Assembly: GCA_946614295.1 (NCBI GenBank)
Contig: CAMOGT010000009.1
Span: 1-49,054, forward strand
Direction of reading: 5' to 3'
Origin: an uncultured Bacteroidales bacterium
GTDB taxonomy: Bacteria > Bacteroidota > Bacteroidia > Bacteroidales > Paludibacteraceae
Length of the DNA stretch: 49,054 nucleotides
The position numbers were made by a program, and so were the translations under genes. The notes below the pieces were generated by a model. That model was not told where the DNA came from. It ran no database searches and saw nothing but the letters and a program-made list of their open reading frames with translations. Shown piece after piece: positions 15,996 through 23,297 of the stretch (within the stretch, counting starts at the first letter, position 1; every line of letters starts with the position of its first letter).

Positions 15996-17100
15996 TATAC
16001 GCCTTTGCCAGTTTAAATTCAAACTGCCGGAGGAACAAATCGCCCAATTCCCGGCCTCATATCGCGATGAGGCCCGTATGATGGTACTGCATCGGAAGAC
16101 GGGCGACATAGAGCATAAGACCTTACCCGAATTGGTAAACTATTTTGACGAAGGGGATCTCTTTGTCTTCAACGACTCAAAAGTTTTCCCCGCACGTCTC
16201 TGGGGACATAAGGAAAAGACAAACGCTTTGATTGAGGTGTTCCTCCTGCGTGAGTTGAATCACCGGAACCGTTACTGGGATGTGCTCGTAGAGCCTGCGC
16301 GTAAGATCCGTATCGGAAACAAGATAACTTTTGAGGAAGATCCGTCTATCGTTGCGGAAGTGATTGACAATACCACCAGCCGCGGACGTACTTTCCGTTT
16401 CCTTACGGACTATGACAACGAGGAGTTCGTGCCCCGTCTCTACGCCCTCGGTAGCGCACCGCTTCCAAGATATATTCATCGTCCGATGGATGCAGAGACC
16501 TTTGAGAAATACACCGAGCTCTTCCGTGACCAGCCGGTCAAGGATATGGATACCGAGCGCTATCAGACTGTTTTTGCCGACAAGATAGGAGCGGTAGCCG
16601 CACCGGCATCCGGTCTGCATTTCTCCAAACAGCTGCTCAAACGCATGGAGATACGCGGCATTGAATCCACGTTCATGACCAGCCATGTCTCCCTTGGTAT
16701 CTTCAAGGAGATTGATGTGGAAGATCTGACCAAGAACAAAATGGAGTCCGAGCAAATCATTCTCCCCCAGGCAATGACAGAGGCGGTGAACAAAGCACAT
16801 ATGAATGCCAAACGCATATGCGCCGTAGGTACCGAAGTGATGCGTGCCATGGAGAGTGTGGCCGGTACAAACGGAATGCTCAAGCCTTATGACGGATGGA
16901 CCAATAAGTTCATCTTCCCGCCCTACACCTTTACGGCAGCGAATAACTTCTTCGTAAACCTCTATATGCCGCAATCGAGCCAGATGCTCATGGTCGCTGC
17001 TTTTGCAGGCTTTGAAGAGACTATGAACGCGTACGAAACGGCTGTGAAAGAAGGTTACCGTTTTGGCGATTACGGCGATGCAATGCTCATAGTTGACTAA
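15979..17100 (+). CDS. queA: tRNA preQ1(34) S-adenosylmethionine ribosyltransferase-isomerase
   Basis: 373 residues. QueA transfers the ribosyl part of SAM to 7-aminomethyl-7-deazaguanine in tRNA anticodons to make epoxyqueuosine. Motifs: FKLPEEQIAQFPASYRDEARMMVLHR, LFVFNDSKVFPARLWG, ERYQTVFADKIGAVAAPASGLHF, SHVSLGIF, KFIFPPYTF. The start at 15979 gives MYKSNDIRLCQFKFKLPEEQIA and overlaps truB by 17 nt; a later start would cut into the conserved N-terminus. It overlaps the ung start by one base. Confidence 0.95.
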   Translation: MYKSNDIRLCQFKFKLPEEQIAQFPASYRDEARMMVLHRKTGDIEHKTLPELVNYFDEGDLFVFNDSKVFPARLWGHKEKTNALIEVFLLRELNHRNRYWDVLVEPARKIRIGNKITFEEDPSIVAEVIDNTTSRGRTFRFLTDYDNEEFVPRLYALGSAPLPRYIHRPMDAETFEKYTELFRDQPVKDMDTERYQTVFADKIGAVAAPASGLHFSKQLLKRMEIRGIESTFMTSHVSLGIFKEIDVEDLTKNKMESEQIILPQAMTEAVNKAHMNAKRICAVGTEVMRAMESVAGTNGMLKPYDGWTNKFIFPPYTFTAANNFFVNLYMPQSSQMLMVAAFAGFEETMNAYETAVKEGYRFGDYGDAMLIVD

Positions 17101-17762
17101 TGAATGTACGGATAGAACCATCTTGGCAACGCGTGTTACAACCGGAGTTTGACAAGCCTTATTTCGAACTCCTTGCTTCGTATGTCCGTACCCAATACCA
17201 GACCCGTCGGTGTTTCCCTCCGGCAGGTCTGATTTTTAATGCTTTTGACTCCTGCCCGTTTGATGCCGTCAGAGTGGTGATAATAGGCCAGGACCCCTAT
17301 CATGAGGAGGGACAGGCAATGGGGCTTTCTTTCTCGGTGCCGGACGGGGTGCAAATACCGCCGTCACTGGTAAATATCTATAAGGAGATCCACCGGGATC
17401 TGGGAACTCCCATCCCTCAAAGCGGCGACCTGCGCCGTTGGGCGAAGCAGGGAGTGTTACTGCTCAATGCTACATTGACGGTAGAGGCGCATAAAGCCGG
17501 CAGCCATCAAGGCAAGGGGTGGGAAGAACTGACCGATGCAGCTATCGCGGCGCTTAATAAAGAACGCGAGCATCTGGTCTTCATGCTCTGGGGATCGTAC
17601 GCCCAGCGCAAAGGACAGTTCATCGACCGCAAGAAACATCTGGTGCTCCAAACCTCGCACCCTTCGCCACTTTCCGTCTATCGCGGATTCGAGGGGTGCG
17701 GACATTTCTCCGCGGCAAACAACTATCTGATTAAGAACGGGCTGCAGCCCATTAACTGGTAA
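17100..17762 (+). CDS. ung: Uracil-DNA glycosylase, family 1
   Basis: 220 residues, normal length. It excises uracil from DNA to start base excision repair. The water-activating motif GQDPYH (63-68, Asp65 catalytic) and the minor-groove motif HPSPLSVYRGFEGCGHF are intact. It starts in overlap with queA and ends 3 nt before polA, which is a sensible partner because PolA fills the repaired gap. Confidence 0.97.
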   Translation: MNVRIEPSWQRVLQPEFDKPYFELLASYVRTQYQTRRCFPPAGLIFNAFDSCPFDAVRVVIIGQDPYHEEGQAMGLSFSVPDGVQIPPSLVNIYKEIHRDLGTPIPQSGDLRRWAKQGVLLLNATLTVEAHKAGSHQGKGWEELTDAAIAALNKEREHLVFMLWGSYAQRKGQFIDRKKHLVLQTSHPSPLSVYRGFEGCGHFSAANNYLIKNGLQPINW

Positions 17763-17765
17763 ACC

Positions 17766-20084
17766 ATGAAAAAACTGCTTCTTATTGATGCCTACGCGAT
17801 GATTTTCAGGGCGTATTATGCGTTCATTAAAGCACCGCGTATGAACAGCAAAGGGGAAAATACCTCTGCCATCTTCGGCTTTGCCGTTACCCTTGAAGAT
17901 CTGATTAAGAAAATCAACCCCACGCATATTGGTGTAGCGTTTGACCCCGCCGGCGGTACGTTCCGCCATGAGGCGTACGAACAATACAAAGCGCAACGCC
18001 CCGAGACTCCGGAAGATATCCGTAAGGCTGTGCCCGTAATCAAACAGCTCCTCGGAGCGATGAATATCCCGATTCTGGAAATCCCCGGCTTTGAGGCGGA
18101 CGATGTAATCGGTACGCTTTCCAAACAGGCTGAGCAGACCGGCTTCGAGGTTTATATGGCTACGCCCGACAAGGACTACGGTCAGTTGGTGTCCAATCAT
18201 ATTTTCATGTATCGTCCGCGGCATACCGGAGGTTTCGAATTAATGGGACCGCAGGAGGTCTGTGCCAAATATGGTCTTTCTTCACAGGAACAAGTAATAG
18301 ACCTCTTGGGGCTTATGGGCGACGCATCCGATAATATCCCCGGCTGCAAAGGAGTAGGGGAGAAGACCGCCGTATCGCTTCTGCAGCAGTTCGGATCGAT
18401 TGACAACATGCTCGCTCATACGGATGAGATCAAAGGCGCACTCCGAACCAAGGTGGAGAGCCAGACGGAAGAGATCAAGTTTTCCCGTTTCCTCGCAACT
18501 ATCCGTACCGATGTTCCAATCACCCTCGATGAGGCGCTGCTTGCGAAGAAAGAACCGAACCTTGAGGCGCTGATTGCCCTCTACCGCGAGCTGGAGTTCA
18601 ACACCCTCCTGCGCAGACTCACCCCTGCAGCTTCTCCCCTGAATCCGCCAAGTTTGGCGGATAAACCCGCTCCAAAGAAAGCCAAACCAGCAGACCCTAA
18701 CCAACTCGATCTCTTTGCCGCTACGGAGGAACCCAATGATCAAATGGTAAATACGTTCGATACCATCGAGAACCGCCTCTGCCAGTACCTGCTGAACCCC
18801 GAGGTGGCGTTCAATCCGTACAAAGAGCCGGACTGGGATGCGCTCAAGGCGGATACCGATCTATGGAATCTGTACAACGAGGTAGAGTTGCCGTTGGTGC
18901 CTGTTCTCCGTGAAATGGAGAGTGCCGGGGTGCGAATCGATGTCTCCAAACTCAAAGAGGCGGAAACAGCCCTGAGCGAGGAACTGAAAGGTATAGAGTC
19001 GCGTATCTACGCGCTCGCAGGTGAGACCTTTAATATCAACAGCCCCAAGCAAGTCGGCGAACTGCTCTTCGACAAACTCCGGCTGGATACCAAAGCCAAG
19101 AAATCCCGCAACGGACAGTATTCGACTTCCGAGGAAGTGCTGGTGGCACTGAAAGACCGTCACGAGATAGTCGGTCTGATTCTGGATTTCAGAGCGCTCA
19201 GCAAGCTGATAACCACCTATATTTCCGCCCTGCCGGGCTATATCGCCGCGGATGGAAAAATCCATACGACCTACAACCAGACAGTCACGGCTACAGGTCG
19301 GTTAAGCAGTTCTAACCCGAACCTCCAGAACCTGCCTATCCGTTCGGAGCGCGGGCGGTTTATCCGCGAGGCGGTCATCCCGGATGAGGGCTGCGTCTTT
19401 CTCTCGGCTGACTACAGCCAGATTGAACTGCGTCTCATGGCGCATTTCAGCCAGGACGAGCATCTCCTCGCAGCTTTCCGTAACGGTCAAGATATCCACG
19501 CAGCCACGGCGGCAAAAATCTTCGGTCTGCCGATAGACCAAGTGACCAAAGACCAGCGACGCCAGGCGAAAACGGCTAATTTCGGCATTATTTATGGCAT
19601 ATCGGCTTTCGGGCTGGCGCAGCAACTTGATTGTTCCCGGTCGGAGGCAAAACAACTCATAGACGACTATTTTGCGGCATTCCCGCGCGTGATTGAGTAT
19701 ATCGAGTCCCAGAAAGAACTGGCGCGGCAACGCGGGTATGCAGAGACTCTCTTTGGCCGCAAACGGTACTTGCCGGATATTCATTCCCATAACGCGACAG
19801 TGCGTGCTTTCGCCGAGCGCAATGCGGTCAATGCGCCTATCCAGGGGACTGCAGCGGATATCATCAAGATGGCGATGGTCTCCATTCACCGCCGCTTCAA
19901 AGAGGAAAATCTCCGTGCGCAGATGATTATGCAAGTACACGATGAATTGAATTTCAACGTGCCTCGTGAGGAAACGGAACGCGTGCGAGAGATAGTAGTC
20001 TCCGAGATGCAGAATGCCGTGCACCTCTCAGTCCCTCTGATTGCCGAATGCGGAGTGGGGAACAATTGGCTCGAAGCGCATTAA
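17766..20084 (+). CDS. polA: DNA polymerase I lacking most of the 3'-5' exonuclease domain
   Basis: 772 residues, against roughly 900 or more in most PolA proteins. Residues 1-285 are a complete 5'-3' (flap) exonuclease (GFEADDVIGTLSKQAE, TPDKDYGQLV, LMGDASDNIPGCKGVGEKTA). Polymerase palm and fingers begin near residue 368 and keep motif A (DYSQIELR), motif B (RRQAKTANFGIIYG) and motif C (QVHDELNF). Only about 80 residues (~287-367) separate the two, where a 3'-5' exonuclease domain of about 190 residues is expected; no DxE exonuclease motif is visible and only a remnant resembling its end (YLLNPE) remains. The linker contains QLDLF (313-317), a match to the beta-clamp binding motif, and a perfect DNA palindrome. 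I infer a polymerase with nick-translation but without proofreading. Confidence 0.95.
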   Translation: MKKLLLIDAYAMIFRAYYAFIKAPRMNSKGENTSAIFGFAVTLEDLIKKINPTHIGVAFDPAGGTFRHEAYEQYKAQRPETPEDIRKAVPVIKQLLGAMNIPILEIPGFEADDVIGTLSKQAEQTGFEVYMATPDKDYGQLVSNHIFMYRPRHTGGFELMGPQEVCAKYGLSSQEQVIDLLGLMGDASDNIPGCKGVGEKTAVSLLQQFGSIDNMLAHTDEIKGALRTKVESQTEEIKFSRFLATIRTDVPITLDEALLAKKEPNLEALIALYRELEFNTLLRRLTPAASPLNPPSLADKPAPKKAKPADPNQLDLFAATEEPNDQMVNTFDTIENRLCQYLLNPEVAFNPYKEPDWDALKADTDLWNLYNEVELPLVPVLREMESAGVRIDVSKLKEAETALSEELKGIESRIYALAGETFNINSPKQVGELLFDKLRLDTKAKKSRNGQYSTSEEVLVALKDRHEIVGLILDFRALSKLITTYISALPGYIAADGKIHTTYNQTVTATGRLSSSNPNLQNLPIRSERGRFIREAVIPDEGCVFLSADYSQIELRLMAHFSQDEHLLAAFRNGQDIHAATAAKIFGLPIDQVTKDQRRQAKTANFGIIYGISAFGLAQQLDCSRSEAKQLIDDYFAAFPRVIEYIESQKELARQRGYAETLFGRKRYLPDIHSHNATVRAFAERNAVNAPIQGTAADIIKMAMVSIHRRFKEENLRAQMIMQVHDELNFNVPREETERVREIVVSEMQNAVHLSVPLIAECGVGNNWLEAH
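18643..18662. repeat. Perfect palindrome in the polA linker
   Basis: ATCCGCCAAGTTTGGCGGAT: 9-bp arms around GT, translated as part of NPPSLADK. It lies at the junction between the 5'-nuclease and the shortened linker, and resembles the other short hairpins found in coding and intergenic DNA of this window. Confidence 0.8.
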
Positions 20085-20092
20085 AGAGTACT

Positions 20093-20896
20093 ATGAGTCA
20101 TTTGTTACAAATAATTTTGGTCATCCGCATCCTTTGTATCGGCAACTCATTTTCCTGGGATGCCGTGGAGCAAGAGTTAGTGCCGCTCTGCGATGCGAAA
20201 GGGGTGCAAGTGGAGATCCACAACCTCTATTACGGAGGGTGTTCTTTGGAGCAACACGCGGATTTCCTGCTTCGCGACACTGCTGTGTATTCGCACCGCG
20301 TTTGCACCAACGCAGTTCCCAGAATAGTCAAGGACACCATTACTCTCCGTCAGGCACTCAGGGACGGTACATATGACTATATTTCTCTTCAGCAAGCGAG
20401 CCACGACTCCGGTATCAAGAGTTCTTATGAGCCTTGGCTCTCCATGTTAATTGATATCGTGCGTCATTACCAACCTGCCGCGCAACTATGCTGGATGCAG
20501 ACATGGGCGTACGCCGCTGATGCCAAGCATCCTGCTTTTCCGAGGTATCATAATGACCAGCAGGAGATGTGGGATAGTATTCAGTCCTGCACACGCTACG
20601 TGTATCAAATGTTAAACGGAAAATGCCCGAAGGGAAAAAATGTCATTGTTCCCTGCGGATTGGCTATCCAGAACGCACGAGCTACCAAACTCGGCGATAC
20701 TCTCTGCCGCGACGGTTATCATCTTAACTATGTATATGGACGATATACAGCGGCGTGTGTATGGTATGAGATTATTACCGGTAAAGACGTTCGTCGAAAT
20801 CGCTATCGGAATCCGAAAATGACTCCCAATCAGCGCCGTTTGACCCAAAAATCGGCACATCGGGCGGTCAAAAAGGCAGAAAATGCATTTTTTTGA
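20093..20896 (+). CDS. DUF4886 (SGNH-hydrolase-like) protein
   Basis: 267 residues from the ATG at 20093, 8 nt after polA. Earlier in-frame starts lie inside polA. RILCIGNSFSWDAVEQEL is the DUF4886 opening and corresponds to the GDS-like nucleophile block of SGNH hydrolases (Ser in GNSFS); DGYHLN near the C-terminus supplies the Asp-His pair. Family members are thought to be esterases or related hydrolases, usually exported; here the N-terminus (MSHLLQIILVI) is too short and uncharged for a clear signal peptide and runs straight into the catalytic strand, so location is uncertain. Substrate unknown. Confidence 0.85.
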   Translation: MSHLLQIILVIRILCIGNSFSWDAVEQELVPLCDAKGVQVEIHNLYYGGCSLEQHADFLLRDTAVYSHRVCTNAVPRIVKDTITLRQALRDGTYDYISLQQASHDSGIKSSYEPWLSMLIDIVRHYQPAAQLCWMQTWAYAADAKHPAFPRYHNDQQEMWDSIQSCTRYVYQMLNGKCPKGKNVIVPCGLAIQNARATKLGDTLCRDGYHLNYVYGRYTAACVWYEIITGKDVRRNRYRNPKMTPNQRRLTQKSAHRAVKKAENAFF

Positions 20897-20914
20897 AAAA
20901 AAAGTGCTGAAAAA

Positions 20915-20946
20915 TTTGCGTATTTCAGAAAAAAGCAGTACCTTTG
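20915..20946 (+). promoter_or_regulatory. Promoter of the tRNA-Asp transcript
   Basis: TTTG (20915-20918), 20 nt, TACCTTTG (20939-20946). The tRNA begins 212 nt downstream, so the primary transcript would have a long structured leader. Confidence 0.75.
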
Positions 20947-20949
20947 CAC

Positions 20950-21056
20950 CCGCTTTTGAATCGAAGGCACTTGGTGCCGAGAAAAATCGCTTCTTAAGCG
21001 CTTTTGAAAAACAGAGCAGCGATCTTTACAGATTGTACACCACAATCCCCATAACC
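20950..21056 (+). other. Structured 5' leader of the tRNA-Asp transcript
   Basis: No gene is seen. Short hairpins with small loops are packed here: GGCAC-TTG-GTGCC (starting near 20967), CGCTT-CTT-AAGCG (near 20989) and GATCT/AGATT (near 21020). The start (CACCCGCTTTTGAA...) resembles, from memory, leaders of stable-RNA transcripts in Bacteroidales. The region joins directly to the hairpin element at 21057. Confidence 0.45.
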
Positions 21057-21135
21057 GGGGTCCCCGAAAATTTTAATTTTTGGGGAGAGCGAGAACAAGG
21101 CGAAAATTCATATGAGTGACGCAGTCACGAATCGT
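21057..21135 (+). ncRNA. Structured element, copy A
   Basis: GGGGTCCCC at 21057-21065 runs into a 10-bp stem (left arm from 21062, loop TTTA, right arm ending GGGG), then after about 28 nt a second hairpin GTGAC-GCA-GTCAC (21116-21128). A second copy at 21300-21370 keeps both stems and both loops but has changed base pairs: A-T to C-G in the first stem and G-C to T-A in the second. Those paired changes support structure under selection or a copying process that maintains complementarity. I know no family with this layout; calling it RNA is an inference. Confidence 0.5.
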
Positions 21136-21158
21136 ATTGAGCCTTAGTTCGCGCGAAA

Positions 21159-21232
21159 GGTGCGGTAGTTCAGTTGGTTAGAATACCGGCCTGTCACGCC
21201 GTAGGTCGCGAGTTCGAGTCTCGTCCGCACCG
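21159..21232 (+). tRNA. tRNA-Asp (anticodon GTC)
   Basis: 74 nt. The acceptor stem GGTGCGG/CCGCACC closes with discriminator G. D-arm AGTTCAGTTGGTTAGAAT, anticodon loop CTGTCAC with GTC, T-loop GTTCGAG are all canonical. The 3' CCA is not encoded (GCA follows). The last 18 nt plus the following GCAAAAAA-type tail are duplicated 181 bp downstream. Confidence 0.97.
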
Positions 21233-21233
21233 C

Positions 21234-21271
21234 AAAAAACGCAATTTCTCTTTTGAGAGGTTGCGTTTTTT
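21234..21271 (+). terminator. Terminator of tRNA-Asp
   Basis: AAAAAACGCAA and TTGCGTTTTTT form the outer stem, with CTCTTTTGAG inside; the T-run ends at 21271. Confidence 0.85.
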
Positions 21272-21299
21272 CGTGTGATGGTCTGACTCGAACTCTCAT

Positions 21300-21370
21300 G
21301 GGGTCCCCGCAAATTTTAATTTGTGGGGAGAGGAGGAAGCGCGACCATTACATAAGTTACGCAGTAACGT
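21300..21370 (+). ncRNA. Structured element, copy B
   Basis: GGGGTCCCC (21300-21308), a 10-bp stem with loop TTTA ending GGGG (to about 21328) and the hairpin GTTAC-GCA-GTAAC (21356-21368). It parallels copy A in order and spacing (56 against 59 nt between the two landmarks), with compensatory changes in both stems. It lies after the tRNA terminator, so it may need its own promoter or act as DNA. An 11-nt inverted match to the tRNA-Asp T-arm (GACTCGAACTC, 21285-21295) lies just before it. Confidence 0.5.
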
Positions 21371-21395
21371 AATCATGGATCGCCGCTTCCGACGA

Positions 21396-21420
21396 CGAGT
21401 CTCGTCCGCACCGCAAAAAA
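21396..21420 (+). repeat. Duplicated 3' end of tRNA-Asp
   Basis: A perfect 25-nt direct repeat of 21215-21239: the 3' part of the T-arm, the acceptor strand, GCA and the A-run. No tRNA body precedes it. It is arranged like an attL/attR pair around a 156-bp interior, or it arose by local duplication. Confidence 0.9.
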
Positions 21421-21446
21421 GGAGTCACATCTGTGACTCCTTTTTT
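21415..21446. terminator. Bidirectional terminator before the LuxR-type gene
   Basis: AAAAAA, then GGAGTCACA/TGTGACTCC (9-bp arms, loop TC, 21421-21440), then TTTTTT. On the minus strand it lies 3 nt after the regulator gene. Confidence 0.85.
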
Positions 21447-21448
21447 GA

Positions 21449-22339
21449 TTATTCCAGGGAATTGATATCAATCAGTTTGTTGACAATCGCGTAAATCGTC
21501 AAACCCGCAGTGGAGTGGATATTGAGTTTGCGGGTGATGTTTTTGCGGTGGGAGATGACGGTGTGCATTGATATGCAGAGAACGTCCGCTATTTCTTTGT
21601 TACTCAGTCCTCGTACTACCTGTATCAGTACGTCGCGCTCACGGTCAGATAGCTCCTCTTGGTTGGTGAGTGCTGTGCGGCTTAGTATTTTGTGTCCTTT
21701 GGTCCGCTCGCCTTTCACGCGGGCAAGTGCCGGGCGTAAGATATCATCCTCGATTGCGCAATGATCCGCAAAATCCTGCTCCGTGTGCCATAAGTCACTC
21801 ATGACACTGATGAGCAGATAAGTGATGGCGGAACTGTGACCGTTGACTACTCCGGGGTAGTACTTGATGATCAAGTTCTTGATCTCCGTGAGTTTGTCGG
21901 TTATGCGCTGGTCATCATGAGCGTGCTCCTCGTATAGACCTTCATTCTCATGCTCAATATGGGTACGAATCTCATCCACGAACTCGTCGTAGCATTGGAG
22001 AATCAACCCCGGGATCTTCGTCGTGGGATCCGCGGGGATAATAGCCTCTATCAACGACCTGCGGAGCCGTGGCAGACGAAAATCAAGGAAATAGGCATGG
22101 GCGTTATTCAAGAACCGCCGCAGGGTTGGCAGGTCAATGTCCGCTGCCTGGGCATGCTGTTTGAAAACCTTATAGTTTACTACCGCCAGAAATGTAGGTG
22201 TATGCACATCGTGCGCGGAACACACCTGCTCAATCGTTTGTTCCCCAACACCCATCTCCAGCCCAAAGCGGCTGATAATCTGGATCGCATCTTCCTCATG
22301 CGCCATGAGATCACAAATTTTATCTGTAGCCTTGTACAT
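21449..22339 (-). CDS. Hemerythrin-like/LuxR-type transcriptional regulator
   Basis: 296 residues. The N-terminal ~50 residues (YKATDKICDLMAHEEDAIQIISRFGLEMGVGEQTIEQVC) resemble the DUF542 start of ScdA/YtfE iron-sulfur repair proteins, but the usual paired cysteines are absent. The middle (~80-210) is an all-helical HHE-like region with histidines and acids spaced as in hemerythrins (FLNNAHAYF, EFVDEIRTHIEHENEGLYEEH, LWHTEQDFADHCAIEDDIL). The C-terminal ~65 residues are a LuxR helix-turn-helix (LSDRERDVLIQVVRGLSNKEIADVLCISMHTVISHRKNITRKLNIHS). I infer a DNA-binding sensor using a di-iron site, with oxygen, nitric oxide or iron status as candidate signals; no target is shown. It has its own promoter and terminator. 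Confidence 0.85.
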   Translation of the reverse strand: MYKATDKICDLMAHEEDAIQIISRFGLEMGVGEQTIEQVCSAHDVHTPTFLAVVNYKVFKQHAQAADIDLPTLRRFLNNAHAYFLDFRLPRLRRSLIEAIIPADPTTKIPGLILQCYDEFVDEIRTHIEHENEGLYEEHAHDDQRITDKLTEIKNLIIKYYPGVVNGHSSAITYLLISVMSDLWHTEQDFADHCAIEDDILRPALARVKGERTKGHKILSRTALTNQEELSDRERDVLIQVVRGLSNKEIADVLCISMHTVISHRKNITRKLNIHSTAGLTIYAIVNKLIDINSLE

Positions 22340-22366
22340 TGTATGTATTATTAGTAAAATCGGCTA

Positions 22367-22397
22367 CAAAATTACAAAAAAAATCTGATTTAAGCAA
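22367..22397 (-). promoter_or_regulatory. Promoter of the hemerythrin-LuxR gene
   Basis: Minus strand: TTG (22397-22395), 20 nt, TAATTTTG (22374-22367), 27 nt upstream of the ATG at 22339. Confidence 0.7.
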
Positions 22398-22448
22398 GTG
22401 AACGAGTCCAAAATCACCATTTTTGGGGATGTAAGGAAAATCATGTTG

Positions 22449-22775
22449 TTATTTCTGAAGGTTTAATTCTTTTCTTCTCTGTTCATAATAGTCCTTGCGT
22501 TTCGGGTTCTCAGGGAACCAGCCTTTCATCACTCTCTGCTCTTGCTTAATGACCTCACCAATGCCCCATAATGCGGAGAAGGCGAGGATACCCAGGAAGA
22601 CCGAGAGATACAGGTTTTCGACAAAAAGAGAGCCTGCCGCGGCAATCAGACCTATAGCCAAAAACGCCCACCATGACTTAACCCCCAAATAATATTCCGC
22701 TTTGATCACCAGTGGGTGGAAAATGCCGATGCATAGGAATGCGCCGGCACCTAATAATAATCCTTCGTAACTCAT
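22449..22775 (-). CDS. DUF4491 membrane protein
   Basis: 108 residues, three to four membrane helices (GLLLGAGAFLCIGIFHPLVIKAEYYLG, WWAFLAIGLIAAAGSLFV, LSVFLGILAFSALWGIGEVIKQ) and a charged cytoplasmic tail ending PKRKDYYEQRRKEL. The start MSYEGLLLGAGAFLCIGIFHPLVIKAEY and the GIxEVxxQ-RVxxGWFPxNPKR tail mark DUF4491, an uncharacterised Bacteroidota family. It overlaps the upstream lipoprotein gene by 4 nt and is the third gene of the TonB receptor operon. Confidence 0.88.
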   Translation of the reverse strand: MSYEGLLLGAGAFLCIGIFHPLVIKAEYYLGVKSWWAFLAIGLIAAAGSLFVENLYLSVFLGILAFSALWGIGEVIKQEQRVMKGWFPENPKRKDYYEQRRKELNLQK

Positions 22776-23275
22776 TTTGCGTCGTTCGTATTGAGAGCTT
22801 TTTCTTCCATCTTTACGACTTTACCGGCGAACTTGCAGTTCTCGTAACTGCCGTAGTTGTTGGTGAAAACAAGGGAATCCGCGGTAATATATCCCTTCAG
22901 ACCGGTGATCATGTAACGATCGAACGGTCTGCCCCCCATCGTCGGCGCGATACTGTCTCCCGCAAGTGTGATCGACGTCGAACCGTGGCGGGAATAGTCA
23001 ATACCCTCAATATTCATGTCGATGGTCAGCGGCATTCGCTCGGAAAACCCTACACCGTAAAGTTCGATGGTCGCACCCGCATCGGTCAGGAATGCCACCG
23101 CGCGCACGCTATCCTGCGTATAGTTCTCGCTCGGTACGGTGTTCGTTCCCAATACCTCAAAAACATGCGCTTTCGCAAATTCCGTTTTTTTCTGTTCTTC
23201 CGGACTATCCGGCTTGTTCTGATTGCAGGCCGCCAACATCGTAACGGCAACTGCCAAATAAAAGAATTTCTTCAT
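22772..23275 (-). CDS. Predicted lipoprotein in the TonB receptor operon
   Basis: 167 residues from the ATG at 23275, which opens a lipoprotein signal (MKKFFYLAVAVTMLAACNQNK). The mature part is beta-rich with a repeated pattern resembling calycin-like lipoproteins of Bacteroidales (IELYGVGFSERMPLTIDMNIEGIDY, GSTSITLAGDSIAPTMGGRPFDRYMITGLKGYITADSLVFTNNYG), but I cannot assign the family with certainty. It lies 22 nt downstream of the TonB-dependent receptor and overlaps the DUF4491 gene; it may bind the same ligand at the outer membrane. Confidence 0.75.
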   Translation of the reverse strand: MKKFFYLAVAVTMLAACNQNKPDSPEEQKKTEFAKAHVFEVLGTNTVPSENYTQDSVRAVAFLTDAGATIELYGVGFSERMPLTIDMNIEGIDYSRHGSTSITLAGDSIAPTMGGRPFDRYMITGLKGYITADSLVFTNNYGSYENCKFAGKVVKMEEKALNTNDAK

Positions 23276-23297
23276 GTCAATATTTAATTTTATGTGA

